This document shows, in pieces, positions 33,745-45,124 of a stretch of 64,000 nucleotides of DNA (the stretch's first letter is position 1; every line of letters starts with the position of its first letter). Position numbers and translations under genes: made by a program. The DNA is taken from the NCBI RefSeq assembly GCF_030704305.1, contig NZ_CP131935.1, positions 3,348,001 through 3,412,000 of the forward strand, in the 5' to 3' direction. Below the pieces are notes generated by a model that ran no database searches, was not told where the DNA came from, and saw nothing but the letters and a program-made list of their open reading frames with translations. Origin of the DNA: Massilia sp. R2A-15. Lineage in GTDB: Bacteria > Pseudomonadota > Gammaproteobacteria > Burkholderiales > Burkholderiaceae_D.

Positions 33745-33904
33745 CTGTCGCTCCTGCGGAGGCAGGAGCCTATGCCGAGTCCGAGCCGAGTCGGTATAGG
33801 TTCCTGCCTCCGCAGGAACGACAGCCCTAAAATGAAAATGGGGTCAGGTTCGCAGAACCTGACCCCAAGTTGCAGCCGGGGTCTGGTCCTGCGGACCTGA
33901 CCCC
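33745..33904. repeat. Nested inverted repeat plus two GGGGTC palindromes
   Basis: 33745-33824 is a copy of the long inverted repeat, with the inner hairpin CTCCTGC-GGAG-GCAGGAG and outer ends CTGTCG/CGACAG. Then come palindromes at 33840-33866 (arms GGGGTCAGGTT/AACCTGACCCC, perfect) and 33878-33904 (arms GGGGTCTGGTCC/GGACCTGACCCC). The cluster lies between the convergent tetR-like and lpdA genes. Confidence 0.9.
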
Positions 33905-33913
33905 ATCTTCGCT

Positions 33914-35698
33914 TTATCGCTTGCGCACCGGCGGCAAGTCCGTGCACACGCCTTCGTACACTTCCGCCGCCATGCCGATCGATTCGCCCAGCGTCGGGTG
34001 CGGGTGGATCGTCTTGCCGATATCGACGCCGTCGGCGCCCATCTCGATCGCCAGCGCGATCTCGCCGATCATGTCGCCCGCATGCGTGCCGACGATGCCA
34101 CCGCCGACGATGCGATGCGTCTCTGCGTCGAACAGCAGCTTGGTGAAGCCTTCGTCGCGGCCATTGGCCACCGCACGTCCGCTCGCAGCCCACGGGAAGT
34201 GGCCCTTCTCCAGCTTGATGCCCTTCGCTTTCGCTTCGTCTTCGGTAATGCCGACCCATGCCACTTCCGGATCGGTGTAGGCCACCGACGGGATCACCTT
34301 CACGTCAAAGAAGGCCTTCTCGCCGTGCGCCGCTTCCGCCGCGACGTGCGCTTCATGCACCGCCTTGTGCGCCAACATCGGCTGGCCCACCAGGTCGCCG
34401 ATGGCGAAGATGTGCGGCACGTTGGTGCGCATCTGGCGATCGACCGGGATGAAGCCGCGGTCGGTCACCGTCACGCCGGCCTTGTCGGCCGCGATCTTGC
34501 CGCCGTTCGGGCTGCGGCCGACGGCCACCAGCACCATGTCGTAGATCTGCGGTTCCGGCGCGGCAGCGCCCTCTTCCGCCGCGGCGAAGGTGACCTTGAT
34601 CCCTTCGGGCAGCGCTTCCACGCCGACCGTCTTGGTCTTGGTCATGATCTTGTCGAAGCGCTTCTCGTTGAACTTCTGCCAGACCTTGACCATGTCGCGG
34701 TCCGCGCCCTGCATCAGGCCGTCCATCATCTCGATCACGTCGATGCGCGCGCCCAGCGTGGAGTACACGTGCGCCATTTCCAGGCCGATGATGCCGCCGC
34801 CGATGACCAGCATCTTCTTCGGCACCGCGCGCAGCTCCAGCGCGCCGGTCGAATCGACGATGCGCGGATCTTCCGGGACGAACGGCAGCTTCACCACCGA
34901 CGAACCGGCGGCGATGATCGCCTTCTGGAACGCGATGACCTTCTTGCTGCCGTCGGCTGCGGTCACTTCGATGTGGTTCGGGCTGACGAACTGGCCGACG
35001 CCCTGCACTACGTTGACCTTGCGCGCCTTGGCCATGCCGGCCAGGCCGCCAGTCATCTTCTTGATGACGTTTTCCTTGTAGCCGCGCAGCTCGTCGATGT
35101 TCACTTCGGGCTTGGCGAAGGTGACGCCATGCTTGGCCATCGAAGCGGCCTCGTCGATCATCGCCGCCACGTGCAGCAGCGCTTTGGACGGGATGCAGCC
35201 GACGTTCAGGCACACGCCGCCCAGGGTCGAATAACGCTCGACCAGCACGGTGTTCATGCCCAGGTCCGCCGAACGGAACGCAGCGGAATAACCGCCGGGA
35301 CCTGCGCCCAGCACCATCATCTCGCATTCCACATCAACCTTGCCGGTGTAGCTGCCTGCAGGTACAGAGGCGGCGGCAGGTGCGGCGGCAGGCGCTGCCG
35401 CCGGTGCCGGAGCAGCGGCCGGAGCGGGTGCAGCCGCGGCAGGCGCAGGCGCGGCCGCGCCGGATTCGTCCAGCATCAGCAGCAGCGAGCCTTCGCCGAC
35501 CTTGTCGCCGACCTTGACCTTGAGCTCCTTGACCACGCCGGCGGCGCTGGACGGGATCTCCATGCTGGCCTTGTCCGATTCGACGGTGATCAGCGACTGG
35601 TCGACCTTGATGGTGTCGCCCGGCTTGACCATCACTTCGATCACTTCCACTTCCTTGAAGTCTCCGATGTTCGGGACTTTCACTTCAATTGTGCTCAT
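33914..35698 (-). CDS. lpdA: Dihydrolipoyl dehydrogenase (E3) with N-terminal lipoyl domain
   Basis: A 594-residue flavoprotein that reoxidises dihydrolipoamide in the pyruvate dehydrogenase complex, passing electrons to NAD+. Residues 1-80 are a lipoyl domain ([13 protein letters not shown], with the modified Lys), then an Ala/Pro linker. The E3 body has [17 protein letters not shown] for FAD, the redox disulfide [30 protein letters not shown] for NAD, and the C-terminal [15 protein letters not shown] catalytic His-Glu pair. ATG 35698 ([12 protein letters not shown]) was chosen over 35710. It is the last gene of aceE-aceF-lpdA. E3 with its own lipoyl domain is typical of betaproteobacterial complexes. 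Confidence 0.97.
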   Translation of the reverse strand: MSTIEVKVPNIGDFKEVEVIEVMVKPGDTIKVDQSLITVESDKASMEIPSSAAGVVKELKVKVGDKVGEGSLLLMLDESGAAAPAPAAAAPAPAAAPAPAAAPAAAPAAASVPAGSYTGKVDVECEMMVLGAGPGGYSAAFRSADLGMNTVLVERYSTLGGVCLNVGCIPSKALLHVAAMIDEAASMAKHGVTFAKPEVNIDELRGYKENVIKKMTGGLAGMAKARKVNVVQGVGQFVSPNHIEVTAADGSKKVIAFQKAIIAAGSSVVKLPFVPEDPRIVDSTGALELRAVPKKMLVIGGGIIGLEMAHVYSTLGARIDVIEMMDGLMQGADRDMVKVWQKFNEKRFDKIMTKTKTVGVEALPEGIKVTFAAAEEGAAAPEPQIYDMVLVAVGRSPNGGKIAADKAGVTVTDRGFIPVDRQMRTNVPHIFAIGDLVGQPMLAHKAVHEAHVAAEAAHGEKAFFDVKVIPSVAYTDPEVAWVGITEDEAKAKGIKLEKGHFPWAASGRAVANGRDEGFTKLLFDAETHRIVGGGIVGTHAGDMIGEIALAIEMGADGVDIGKTIHPHPTLGESIGMAAEVYEGVCTDLPPVRKR

Positions 35699-35710
35699 CG
35701 TGCGCTCCAA

Positions 35711-37330
35711 TCACAACAGGGTTTTGCGCAGGTCGGCCAGGACGTCGGCCAGGTAAGCGGTGAAGCGCGCGCCCATTGCGCCGTCGATCACGCGGTGATC
35801 GTACGACAGCGACAGCGGCAGCATCAGGCGCGGCTGGAATGCCGAGCCGTCCCACACCGGTTCCATCGCGGTCTTCGACAGGCCGAGGATGGCCACTTCC
35901 GGCGCGTTGATGATCGGCGTGAAGTAAGTGCCGCCAATGCCGCCCAGCGACGAGATGGTGAAGCTCGCGCCCTGCATGTCGGCCGGCTTGAGCTTGCCGT
36001 CGCGGGCTTGTGCGGACAGTTCGCCCATTTCGGTGGCGATCTGCGAGACCGTCTTCTTGTCCGCGTCCTTCAGCACCGGCACCACCAGGCCGTTCGGCGT
36101 GTCGGCCGCGAAGCCGATGTTGTAGTACTGCTTGAGGATCAGGCTGGCGCCGTCTTCCGACAGCGACGAGTTAAACGCCGGGAATTTCTTCAGTGCCGAC
36201 ACGCTGGCCTTGATGACGAATGCCAGCATGGTCAGCTTGACGGTCGACTTGGCCTTGGCCAGCGCGGCGTTCGAATCGACGCGGAACTGTTCGAGGTCGG
36301 TGACGTCGGACTTGTCGTACTGCGTCACGTGCGGGATCATCACCCAGTTGCGGTGCAGGTTCGGACCGCTGATCTTCTTGATGCGCGACAGCGGCTGCAG
36401 TTCGGTCGGGCCGAACTTGCTGAAGTCGAGCGAAGGCCATGGCAGCAGGTCGAGGCCCACGCCGGTGCCGCCGCCGGCAGGCTTGGCGGTCGGCGCGGCC
36501 GATTCGGCCAGCACGCCCTTGACGAACTTCTGCACGTCTTCCTGCGTAATGCGGCCTTTCGGACCGCTGCCGCCGACGCGGCCCAGGTCCACGCCCAGTT
36601 CGCGGGCGAACTTGCGGATCGACGGCGAGGCGTGCGCTTTCGACGCATCGACTTGGGCGGCGGCCGAAGTGGCCGGCGCAGGAGCCGCGGCGGCTGGCGC
36701 GGCAGGCGCTGGCGCAGCAGCGGCAGCAGGTGCGGCGGCAGCAGGAGCAGCAGGTGCGCCCGCGGACGTCGTTTCGATCAGCAGTACGATCGATCCCTCG
36801 GCAACCTTGTCGCCGACCTTGACCTTCAATTCCTTGACCACGCCGGCGTGCGACGACGGGATCTCCATGCTGGCCTTGTCCGATTCGACCGTGATCAGCG
36901 ACTGGTCGACCTTGACGGTGTCGCCGGGCTTGACCATCAGTTCGATGACTTCCACTTCCTTGAAATCGCCGATGTCCGGCACTTTCACTTCGACGATGCT
37001 GCTGGCGCCCGCGGCCGGCGCAGGTGCGGCGGCGGCCGGCGCTGGCGCTGCGGCAGGTGCGGCCGCAGGCGCCGCGGTCGGAGCGGCGGCGTCCGCCGTT
37101 TCCACCATCAGCACGAGCGAGCCTTCGGCGACCTTGTCGCCGACCTTGACCTTGACTTCCTTGACCACGCCTGCGTGGCTCGATGGAATCTCCATGCTGG
37201 CCTTGTCCGATTCAACCGTGACGAGCGACTGGTCGACCTTGATGGTGTCGCCTGGCTTGACCATCAGTTCGATCACTTCCACTTCCTTGAAGTCGCCGAT
37301 ATCCGGGACCTTGACTTCCACAATGCTCAT
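35711..37330 (-). CDS. aceF: Dihydrolipoamide acetyltransferase (E2) of pyruvate dehydrogenase
   Basis: A 539-residue core subunit that transfers acetyl groups to CoA. Two nearly identical lipoyl domains (about 1-80 and 118-198, each with [13 protein letters not shown]) are joined by Ala/Pro-rich swinging linkers. A peripheral subunit-binding domain (ASPSIRKFARELGVDLGRV...GRITQEDV) follows, then the catalytic domain ending with SYDHRVIDGAMGARF, which holds the active-site His and Asp. Start ATG 37330 (MSIVEVKVPDIG) is fixed by homology between the lipoyl repeats. A repeat element separates it from aceE. Confidence 0.97.
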   Translation of the reverse strand: MSIVEVKVPDIGDFKEVEVIELMVKPGDTIKVDQSLVTVESDKASMEIPSSHAGVVKEVKVKVGDKVAEGSLVLMVETADAAAPTAAPAAAPAAAPAPAAAAPAPAAGASSIVEVKVPDIGDFKEVEVIELMVKPGDTVKVDQSLITVESDKASMEIPSSHAGVVKELKVKVGDKVAEGSIVLLIETTSAGAPAAPAAAAPAAAAAPAPAAPAAAAPAPATSAAAQVDASKAHASPSIRKFARELGVDLGRVGGSGPKGRITQEDVQKFVKGVLAESAAPTAKPAGGGTGVGLDLLPWPSLDFSKFGPTELQPLSRIKKISGPNLHRNWVMIPHVTQYDKSDVTDLEQFRVDSNAALAKAKSTVKLTMLAFVIKASVSALKKFPAFNSSLSEDGASLILKQYYNIGFAADTPNGLVVPVLKDADKKTVSQIATEMGELSAQARDGKLKPADMQGASFTISSLGGIGGTYFTPIINAPEVAILGLSKTAMEPVWDGSAFQPRLMLPLSLSYDHRVIDGAMGARFTAYLADVLADLRKTLL

Positions 37331-37376
37331 GGCATGACTCCGTTCTTGTTCGATTTTATGTGCACAACCCGCAAGA

Positions 37377-37459
37377 CCGTCACTCCTGCGTAGGCAGGAA
37401 TCCATACTGAGCGTGCTTATCCAACTCAGCATGGGTTCCTGCCTTCGCAGGAACGACGG
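37377..37459. repeat. Nested inverted repeat between aceE and aceF
   Basis: An 83-base copy with ends CCGTC and GACGG and inner hairpins CTCCTGC-GTAG-GCAGGA and TTCCTGC-CTTC-GCAGGAA. It lies inside the operon, so it cannot be a complete transcription stop; it may instead tune the relative amounts of aceE and aceF-lpdA mRNA. Confidence 0.88.
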
Positions 37460-37473
37460 CTAATCTGTTTTGC

Positions 37474-40170
<2,697 letters not shown>

Positions 40171-40266
40171 TGATGCGTCTCCTTGTGGTGGGGCGCCCGG
40201 CCCGATTCGCTGATCCCGGCGGACGTTTTTGCTGATTATTTACTAATACTTTGCGCGTGTGTGAGG

Positions 40267-40295
40267 ATTTTAACAGTGATTTTCGATAATTTCAA
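40267..40295 (-). promoter_or_regulatory. Sigma-70-type promoter of aceE
   Basis: On the minus strand TTGAAA (40290-40295) and TAAAAT (40267-40272) are separated by exactly 17 bases, about 97 bases before the aceE start. A PdhR-type operator was not recognised near it. Confidence 0.65.
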
Positions 40296-40362
40296 ATTAC
40301 GATATTACGTTTCATATTGTGGAATTGCCTAACATTTTCATTCGGAAACGCATATTGCCGGA

Positions 40363-40445
40363 GGGGTCTGGTCCTGCGGACCTGACCCCATTTTCTGTCG
40401 GCGCCGCGGCCCAACATGGGGTCAGGTCGCGCAGGACCTGACCCC
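40363..40445. repeat. Pair of GGGGTC-type palindromes upstream of folD
   Basis: Copies at 40363-40389 (GGGGTCTGGTCC/GGACCTGACCCC) and 40418-40445 (GGGGTCAGGTC/GACCTGACCCC) are in the 343-base divergent region between aceE and folD. The rest of that region holds the aceE promoter on the left. A TATAAT at 40477-40482 is a likely -10 box for folD. No gene is seen there. Confidence 0.88.
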
Positions 40446-40513
40446 AACGGCAACAGCGCAATGGACGCGCCGGCTTTATAATCTCGGTTCCCCTCCGCTC
40501 TTAGCCTATCGCC

Positions 40514-41356
40514 ATGCCCGCACAACTGATCGATGGAGTCGCCCTTTCCCAACAACTGCGCAGCGAGATCGCCGCCCGCGCCGCCGTCCTGACCGCGCGC
40601 GGCAAACAGCCGGGACTGGCCGTGATCCTGGTCGGCGAAGACCCGGCCAGCCATGTCTACGTGCGCAACAAGGTCAAGGCCTGCGCCGACGTGGGCTTTC
40701 ATTCGACGCTGGAAAAATACGACGCCGACCTCACCGAGGCCGCCCTGCTCGACCGCATCGGCGCGCTAAACGCCGACCCGGCGATCCACGGCATCCTGGT
40801 GCAGATGCCGCTTCCGCGCCACATCAACCCGCACAAGGTCATCGAGGCCATCTCCACTTCCAAGGACGTCGACGGCTACTCGGTGCTGTCGGCCGGCGAG
40901 CTGATGACCGGCCTGACCGGTTTCCGTCCGTGCACGCCGTACGGCTGCATGAAGCTGATCGAATCGACCGGCTTCGACCTGCGCGGCAAGCACGCCGTCG
41001 TCATCGGCCGTAGCAACACGGTCGGCAAGCCGATGGCGCTGCTGCTCTTGCAAGCGAACGCCACCGTCACCATATGCCATAGCGCGACGGCGGACCTGGG
41101 CTATCACACGCGCCAGGCCGACGTGGTGGTGGCTGCGGTGGGCCGGCGCAATACGCTGACGGCCGATATGGTCAAGCCGGGCGCCATCGTTATCGACGTC
41201 GGCATGAACCGCGACGACAACGGCAAACTGTGCGGCGATGTCGATTTCGCCGGCGTGCGCGAAGTAGCGTCCCACATCACGCCGGTGCCGGGCGGCGTCG
41301 GGCCGATGACGATCACCATGCTGCTGATGAATACCGTGGAAGCGGCCGAACGCTGA
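40514..41356 (+). CDS. folD: Bifunctional methylenetetrahydrofolate dehydrogenase/cyclohydrolase
   Basis: A 280-residue cytosolic enzyme interconverting 5,10-methylene- and 10-formyl-tetrahydrofolate, feeding purine synthesis (including PurN). Diagnostic segments are [15 protein letters not shown] with the catalytic Lys, [12 protein letters not shown], and the NADP loop [17 protein letters not shown], ending in the conserved [15 protein letters not shown]. Length matches the family. It is followed 28 bases later by the oligopeptidase gene. Confidence 0.98.
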   Translation: MPAQLIDGVALSQQLRSEIAARAAVLTARGKQPGLAVILVGEDPASHVYVRNKVKACADVGFHSTLEKYDADLTEAALLDRIGALNADPAIHGILVQMPLPRHINPHKVIEAISTSKDVDGYSVLSAGELMTGLTGFRPCTPYGCMKLIESTGFDLRGKHAVVIGRSNTVGKPMALLLLQANATVTICHSATADLGYHTRQADVVVAAVGRRNTLTADMVKPGAIVIDVGMNRDDNGKLCGDVDFAGVREVASHITPVPGGVGPMTITMLLMNTVEAAER

Positions 41357-41384
41357 TCCCGAACCCTTTACTGGAAGAGAGCTT

Positions 41385-43469
41385 ATGAATACCGACACCA
41401 CGAATCCCCTGCTCGACTTCTCCGGCCTGCCGCGCTTCGACCAGATCAAGCCCGAGCACGTCACGCCCGCGATCGAGCAGCTGATCGCCAACGCCAGCGC
41501 GGTCGTTAAGCAGCTCGAGGCGCCGAGCGAGCAGGTGACCTGGGAATCGTTCGCCATTCCGCTGGAAGACGCGACCGAGAAGCTGGGCCGCGCCTGGGGC
41601 GTGGTGAACCACCTGAACAACGTCGTCGATACGCCCGAACTGCGCGCGACCTACAACGAGAACCAGCCCAAGGTCACCGAGTTCTGGACGGCGCTGGCGC
41701 AGAACGAAGCGCTGTTCGCCAAGTACAAGGCGCTCAAGGCCAGTCCCGACTACGTGAACCTGTCGCCGGCGCGCAAGAAGATCATCGAGAACGCGCTGCG
41801 CGATTTCCGCCTCGGCGGCGCCGAGCTGCCGGCCGATAAAAAGGCGCGCTTCGCCGACATCCAGGAACAGCACGCCGCCGTGTCGACGCGCTTCTCCGAA
41901 AACGTGCTCGACGCGACCAACGACTACAAGCTGCAGGTCGAAGACGAAGCCGACCTGGCCGGCCTGCCCGACGACGTGAAGCAGGCCGCGCGCGCCGCCG
42001 CCGAAAAGGATGGCAAGGCCGGCTTCCAGTTCACGCTGCACTTCCCGTCCTACTTCCCGATCCTGCAATTTGCCGACAAGCGCAGCCTGCGCGAGACGAT
42101 CTACCGCGCCAGCGCGACCAAGGCGTCGGAGATGGGCACCGTGTTCAGCGAACTGGAAAAGTGGGACAACAGCTCGAACATCGCCACCCTGCTTAAGCTG
42201 CGCGACGAGGAAGCCAAGCTGCTCGACTACCGCAATTTCGCCGAAGTGTCGCTGGTGCCGAAGATGGCGCAGAGTCCCGAGCACGTGATCGAGTTCCTCG
42301 AAGACCTGGCGCGCCGCGCGCGTCCGTACGCGGAGAAGGACCTGGCCGAATTGCGCGCCTTCGCCAAGGACAACCTGGGCATCGACCAGCTGGAAGCCTG
42401 GGACCTGGCCTATGCGTCCGAAAAACTGCGCGAGCAGCGCTACGCCTTCTCGGCGCAGGAAGTGAAGGAGTACTTCCCCGAGCCGAAAGTGGTCGATGGC
42501 CTGTTCAAGCTGGTGCAGACGCTGTTCAACGTCACCATCAAGACGGACAGCGCGCCCGTATGGCATCCGGACGTGCGCTTCTTCCGCATCGAGCGCGACG
42601 GCAAGCTGATTGGCCAGTTCTACCTCGACCTGTACGCGCGCAGCGGCAAGGGCGGCGGCGCGTGGATGGACGATGCGCGCGGCCGGCGCCTGGAAACCGG
42701 CGGCTCGCTGCAAACGCCGGTCGCCTACCTGACCTGCAATTTCACGCCGCCCGCCACCGTCGATGGCGTGCTGCAGCCGTCGCTGTTCACGCACGACGAA
42801 GTGACCACGCTGTTCCACGAATTCGGCCACGGCCTGCACCACATGCTCACGCAGGTGGACGAGATCGGCGTGTCCGGCATTTCGGGCGTCGAGTGGGACG
42901 CGGTGGAACTGCCGTCGCAGTTCATGGAAAACTTCTGCTGGGAGTGGGACGTATTGCAGAACATGACCGCGCACGCGAAGACCGGCGAGCCGCTGCCGCG
43001 CGCGCTGTACGACAAGATGCTCGCCGCGAAAAACTTCCAGTCCGGGATGCAGACGCTGCGCCAGGTCGAGTTCTCGCTGGTGGACATGCACCTGCACTAC
43101 GACTACGATCCGGCCAGCGCGCAGACCGTGCAGGAACTAATCAACGACGTGCGCCAGAAGTTCTCGGTGATGATGCCGCCGGCCTTCAACCGCTTCCAGC
43201 ACTCGTTTGGCCATATTTTTGCCGGCGGCTACGCTGCCGGTTACTATAGCTACAAGTGGGCGGAAGTGCTGTCCGCCGACGCCTACGCCGCTTTCGAAGA
43301 AGCGGTGGCCGCGGGCGGCGGCGACCTGTCGGCAGACACCGGCAAGCGCTTCCAGCAAGAGATTCTGGCAGTCGGCGGCTCGCGCCCCGCGCTGGAATCG
43401 TTCAAGGCCTTCCGCGGCCGCGAACCGAGCATTGACGCCTTGCTGCGCCATAGTGGAATGAGTTCCTGA
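41385..43469 (+). CDS. prlC: Oligopeptidase A (M3 family zinc peptidase)
   Basis: A 694-residue cytoplasmic peptidase that degrades short peptides, including cleaved signal peptides. The zinc site is TTLFHEFGHGLHHMLTQ (HExxH) with the third ligand Glu 25 residues on in SGVEWDAVELPSQFMENF. The large helical N-terminal domain and the PPAFNRFQHSFGHIFAGGYAAGYYSYKWAEVLSADAY C-terminus, abbreviated to its HSFGHIF...YYSYKW landmarks, match OpdA/PrlC. ATG 41385 follows GGAAGAGAGC. It ends 11 bases before the glutaredoxin-like gene. Confidence 0.96.
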   Translation: MNTDTTNPLLDFSGLPRFDQIKPEHVTPAIEQLIANASAVVKQLEAPSEQVTWESFAIPLEDATEKLGRAWGVVNHLNNVVDTPELRATYNENQPKVTEFWTALAQNEALFAKYKALKASPDYVNLSPARKKIIENALRDFRLGGAELPADKKARFADIQEQHAAVSTRFSENVLDATNDYKLQVEDEADLAGLPDDVKQAARAAAEKDGKAGFQFTLHFPSYFPILQFADKRSLRETIYRASATKASEMGTVFSELEKWDNSSNIATLLKLRDEEAKLLDYRNFAEVSLVPKMAQSPEHVIEFLEDLARRARPYAEKDLAELRAFAKDNLGIDQLEAWDLAYASEKLREQRYAFSAQEVKEYFPEPKVVDGLFKLVQTLFNVTIKTDSAPVWHPDVRFFRIERDGKLIGQFYLDLYARSGKGGGAWMDDARGRRLETGGSLQTPVAYLTCNFTPPATVDGVLQPSLFTHDEVTTLFHEFGHGLHHMLTQVDEIGVSGISGVEWDAVELPSQFMENFCWEWDVLQNMTAHAKTGEPLPRALYDKMLAAKNFQSGMQTLRQVEFSLVDMHLHYDYDPASAQTVQELINDVRQKFSVMMPPAFNRFQHSFGHIFAGGYAAGYYSYKWAEVLSADAYAAFEEAVAAGGGDLSADTGKRFQQEILAVGGSRPALESFKAFRGREPSIDALLRHSGMSS

Positions 43470-43480
43470 GCGGAGAACGC

Positions 43481-44101
43481 ATGAAGTTCAGTTCGACCCT
43501 GGCCGGCGTGGCGCTGCTGCTGTTTGCGGCCAGCGCCGGCGCCCAGATGTACAAGTGGAAGGACGCGAAAGGCGTCGTGCACTTCAGCGACCAGCCGCCG
43601 CCGGAGCGCGGCGTGAAGGTCGAGAAGAAAGCCGTCGATGGCGGCGCGCGTGATGTCGTCCTGCCGTATGCGCTGGCCGAGGCGGCGCGGCGCAGTCCCG
43701 TGGTGCTGTACACAACCGCCGGCTGCGCGGCGTGCGACCAGGGCCGAGCGCTGCTGAACCAGCGCGGCATCCCGTTCATCGAGAAAACCGTCACGACCAA
43801 CGACGACCAGCAGAAGCTGCAGGAAGCCGGCGGCAGCGGCCAGCTGCCGTTGTTGCTGGTGGGCGGCGCCAGGCGCATCGGCTTCGAAGCGGGCGCCTGG
43901 AACGAGACGCTGACCCACGCCGCCTACCCGGCCCAGCGCCGGCTGCCGGCGGGTTACCATAATCCGGTCGCCTCACCGGCAGCGCCGCCTGCCGCAGTCG
44001 AGGAACGTGCGCCAGCGCCAGCGCTAGCGCCGGAGCCGGAACGCACCGCACCGGCGCCCAAACCGCCTGCGCCGGTTACGCCGCCAGGTTTCAAGTTTTG
44101 A
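43481..44101 (+). CDS. Exported DUF4124/glutaredoxin-like protein
   Basis: A 206-residue protein. After a signal peptide (ending SAGA), a DUF4124-type segment MYKWKDAKGVVHFSDQPPPE leads into a glutaredoxin-like domain with the redox motif TTAGCAACDQGRALLNQRGIPF and the cis-Pro region GSGQLPLLLVG. The last 45 residues are Pro/Ala-rich and probably disordered. A role in periplasmic or envelope thiol chemistry is likely, but the partner is unknown. It lies in a run with prlC upstream and holC downstream. Confidence 0.8.
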   Translation: MKFSSTLAGVALLLFAASAGAQMYKWKDAKGVVHFSDQPPPERGVKVEKKAVDGGARDVVLPYALAEAARRSPVVLYTTAGCAACDQGRALLNQRGIPFIEKTVTTNDDQQKLQEAGGSGQLPLLLVGGARRIGFEAGAWNETLTHAAYPAQRRLPAGYHNPVASPAAPPAAVEERAPAPALAPEPERTAPAPKPPAPVTPPGFKF

Positions 44102-44108
44102 GGACCCC

Positions 44109-44534
44109 ATGACGCGGATCGATTTTCACACCAATATTCCCGACAAGCTCACGTACGCGTGCAGGCTGGCGCGCAAGGCTTATTCGGCCGGGGGCAAGCT
44201 GGTGCTGCTGGCGGAGGACGCCACCCAGGCCAGCGCGCTCAACGAAGCGCTGTGGCGCATTTCCGAGACCGACTTCCTGCCGCATGTGATGGCGGGCGAT
44301 CCGCTGGCCGCGCAGACGCCGATCATCGTCACCGACAGCGACGAGGCGGAGCTGCCGCATGGCGACATGCTGGTCAACCTGACGCGGCGCGCGCCGGCCA
44401 ATGTGGACCGCTTCCAGCGCGTGTTCGAGATCATCTCCACCGACGAAGACGATGCGGCGGCGGGCCGCAAGCGCTACGTCGCGTACAAGCAGCAGTCCTA
44501 CCCATTGACCCACTTCGTCGCAGGAAAGTCATGA
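44109..44534 (+). CDS. holC: DNA polymerase III chi subunit
   Basis: A 141-residue subunit of the clamp-loader that links it to single-strand-binding protein. It begins with the family's TRIDFHTNIPDKLTYACRLARKAYSAGG and has the middle motif ALWRISETDFLPHV. The closing segment is VDRFQRVFEIISTDEDDAAAGRKRYVAYK with the basic/aromatic patch (quoted in parts by landmark residues FQRVFEII and RYVAYK). Its stop overlaps the next start (ATGA), so the small downstream gene is translationally coupled. Confidence 0.92.
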   Translation: MTRIDFHTNIPDKLTYACRLARKAYSAGGKLVLLAEDATQASALNEALWRISETDFLPHVMAGDPLAAQTPIIVTDSDEAELPHGDMLVNLTRRAPANVDRFQRVFEIISTDEDDAAAGRKRYVAYKQQSYPLTHFVAGKS

Positions 44535-44854
44535 GCAATCCCACGTTCGATGCAAGCATCCCGGTGTTGACCGAAGTATTCCGTGATGAGCCGGCCAAGC
44601 CGGGGTCTGGTCCTGCGGACCTGACCCCATCTTCGGAATCCGCTGCGGCGGGGTCTGGTCCTGCGGACCTGACCCCATCTTCGGAGCCAGCTGCGATCGA
44701 CGAGGAAACCGATGCGCAGTGGCAGATGCTCGAACAGCGACTGTCGGAGCGGATCATGCAGCGACTGCAGGAAGAGATCAGCGAGAGCTTGCCGCGGATC
44801 GTGGCAGAAGCCGTCGCCGAAGAAGTGGCGCAACTGAAGGCGCTCAAGAAGTAA
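44531..44854 (+). CDS. Small protein with in-frame dispersed-repeat insertions
   Basis: A 107-residue protein coupled to holC (ATGA overlap). Its N-terminus (MSNPTFDASIPVLTEVF) and C-terminal helix (WQMLEQRLSERIMQRLQEEI...VAEEVAQLKALKK) look like ordinary coding sequence, probably a small coiled-coil partner often seen next to chi. Between them a 48-bp unit is present twice in tandem, each carrying a full GGGGTC palindrome and encoding GSGPADLTPSSE. The reading frame survives both copies. Homologues without the repeat would be about 75 residues. Function unknown. Confidence 0.75.
   Translation: MSNPTFDASIPVLTEVFRDEPAKPGSGPADLTPSSESAAAGSGPADLTPSSEPAAIDEETDAQWQMLEQRLSERIMQRLQEEISESLPRIVAEAVAEEVAQLKALKK
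44602..44676. repeat. Two GGGGTC palindromes inside a coding sequence
   Basis: Copies at 44602-44628 and 44650-44676, both GGGGTCTGGTCC/GGACCTGACCCC around TGC, spaced exactly 48 bases. The following CATCTTCGGA is also duplicated, so this is a tandem duplication of one inserted unit. Each supplies nine codons of the host gene. Confidence 0.92.
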
Positions 44855-44877
44855 CCACCCGCCGCGGACCAACACCT

Positions 44878-44977
44878 GGGGTCAGGTCCCCTGGAGCGAC
44901 GGGGACGCCGAGTCCCCGCCCTTGTCGGCGCCGCGTGATCAATCGAAGATGGGGTCAGGTCCGCAGGACCAGACCCC
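44878..44977. repeat. Pair of GGGGTC-type palindromes, long and short variants
   Basis: 44878-44919 is the long variant (GGGGTCAGGTCC ... GCGACGGGGACGCC ... GTCCCC), and 44951-44977 the short one (GGGGTCAGGTCC/GGACCAGACCCC). They occupy most of the 270-base gap before the LivK-like gene. Nothing else is recognised there apart from a Shine-Dalgarno-like GGAG at 45114-45117. Confidence 0.88.
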
Positions 44978-45124
44978 GTTTTTACTTGCATCCCCTTACA
45001 ATTCCCCCGCCCTTTCGCGTCCACCCATCAGCACGCCCGCACGTTTACCCCTTTGCGAAGCAGTCAATTTGTTGTACCTTTTGCCCTACGCAAAATTCTG
45101 AACATCAACCTTTGGAGAATGTCC

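Noticed and set aside
33998..37393. A 1131-codon open frame on the plus strand opposite lpdA and aceF
   Set aside because: It is a His/Asp/Arg/Val-rich antisense shadow of two clear genes with strong motifs on the minus strand; no ribosome site or domain supports it.
44878..44977. A strong intrinsic terminator of the holC transcript
   Set aside because: The palindromes lack following T-runs; termination is possible but not shown by sequence.
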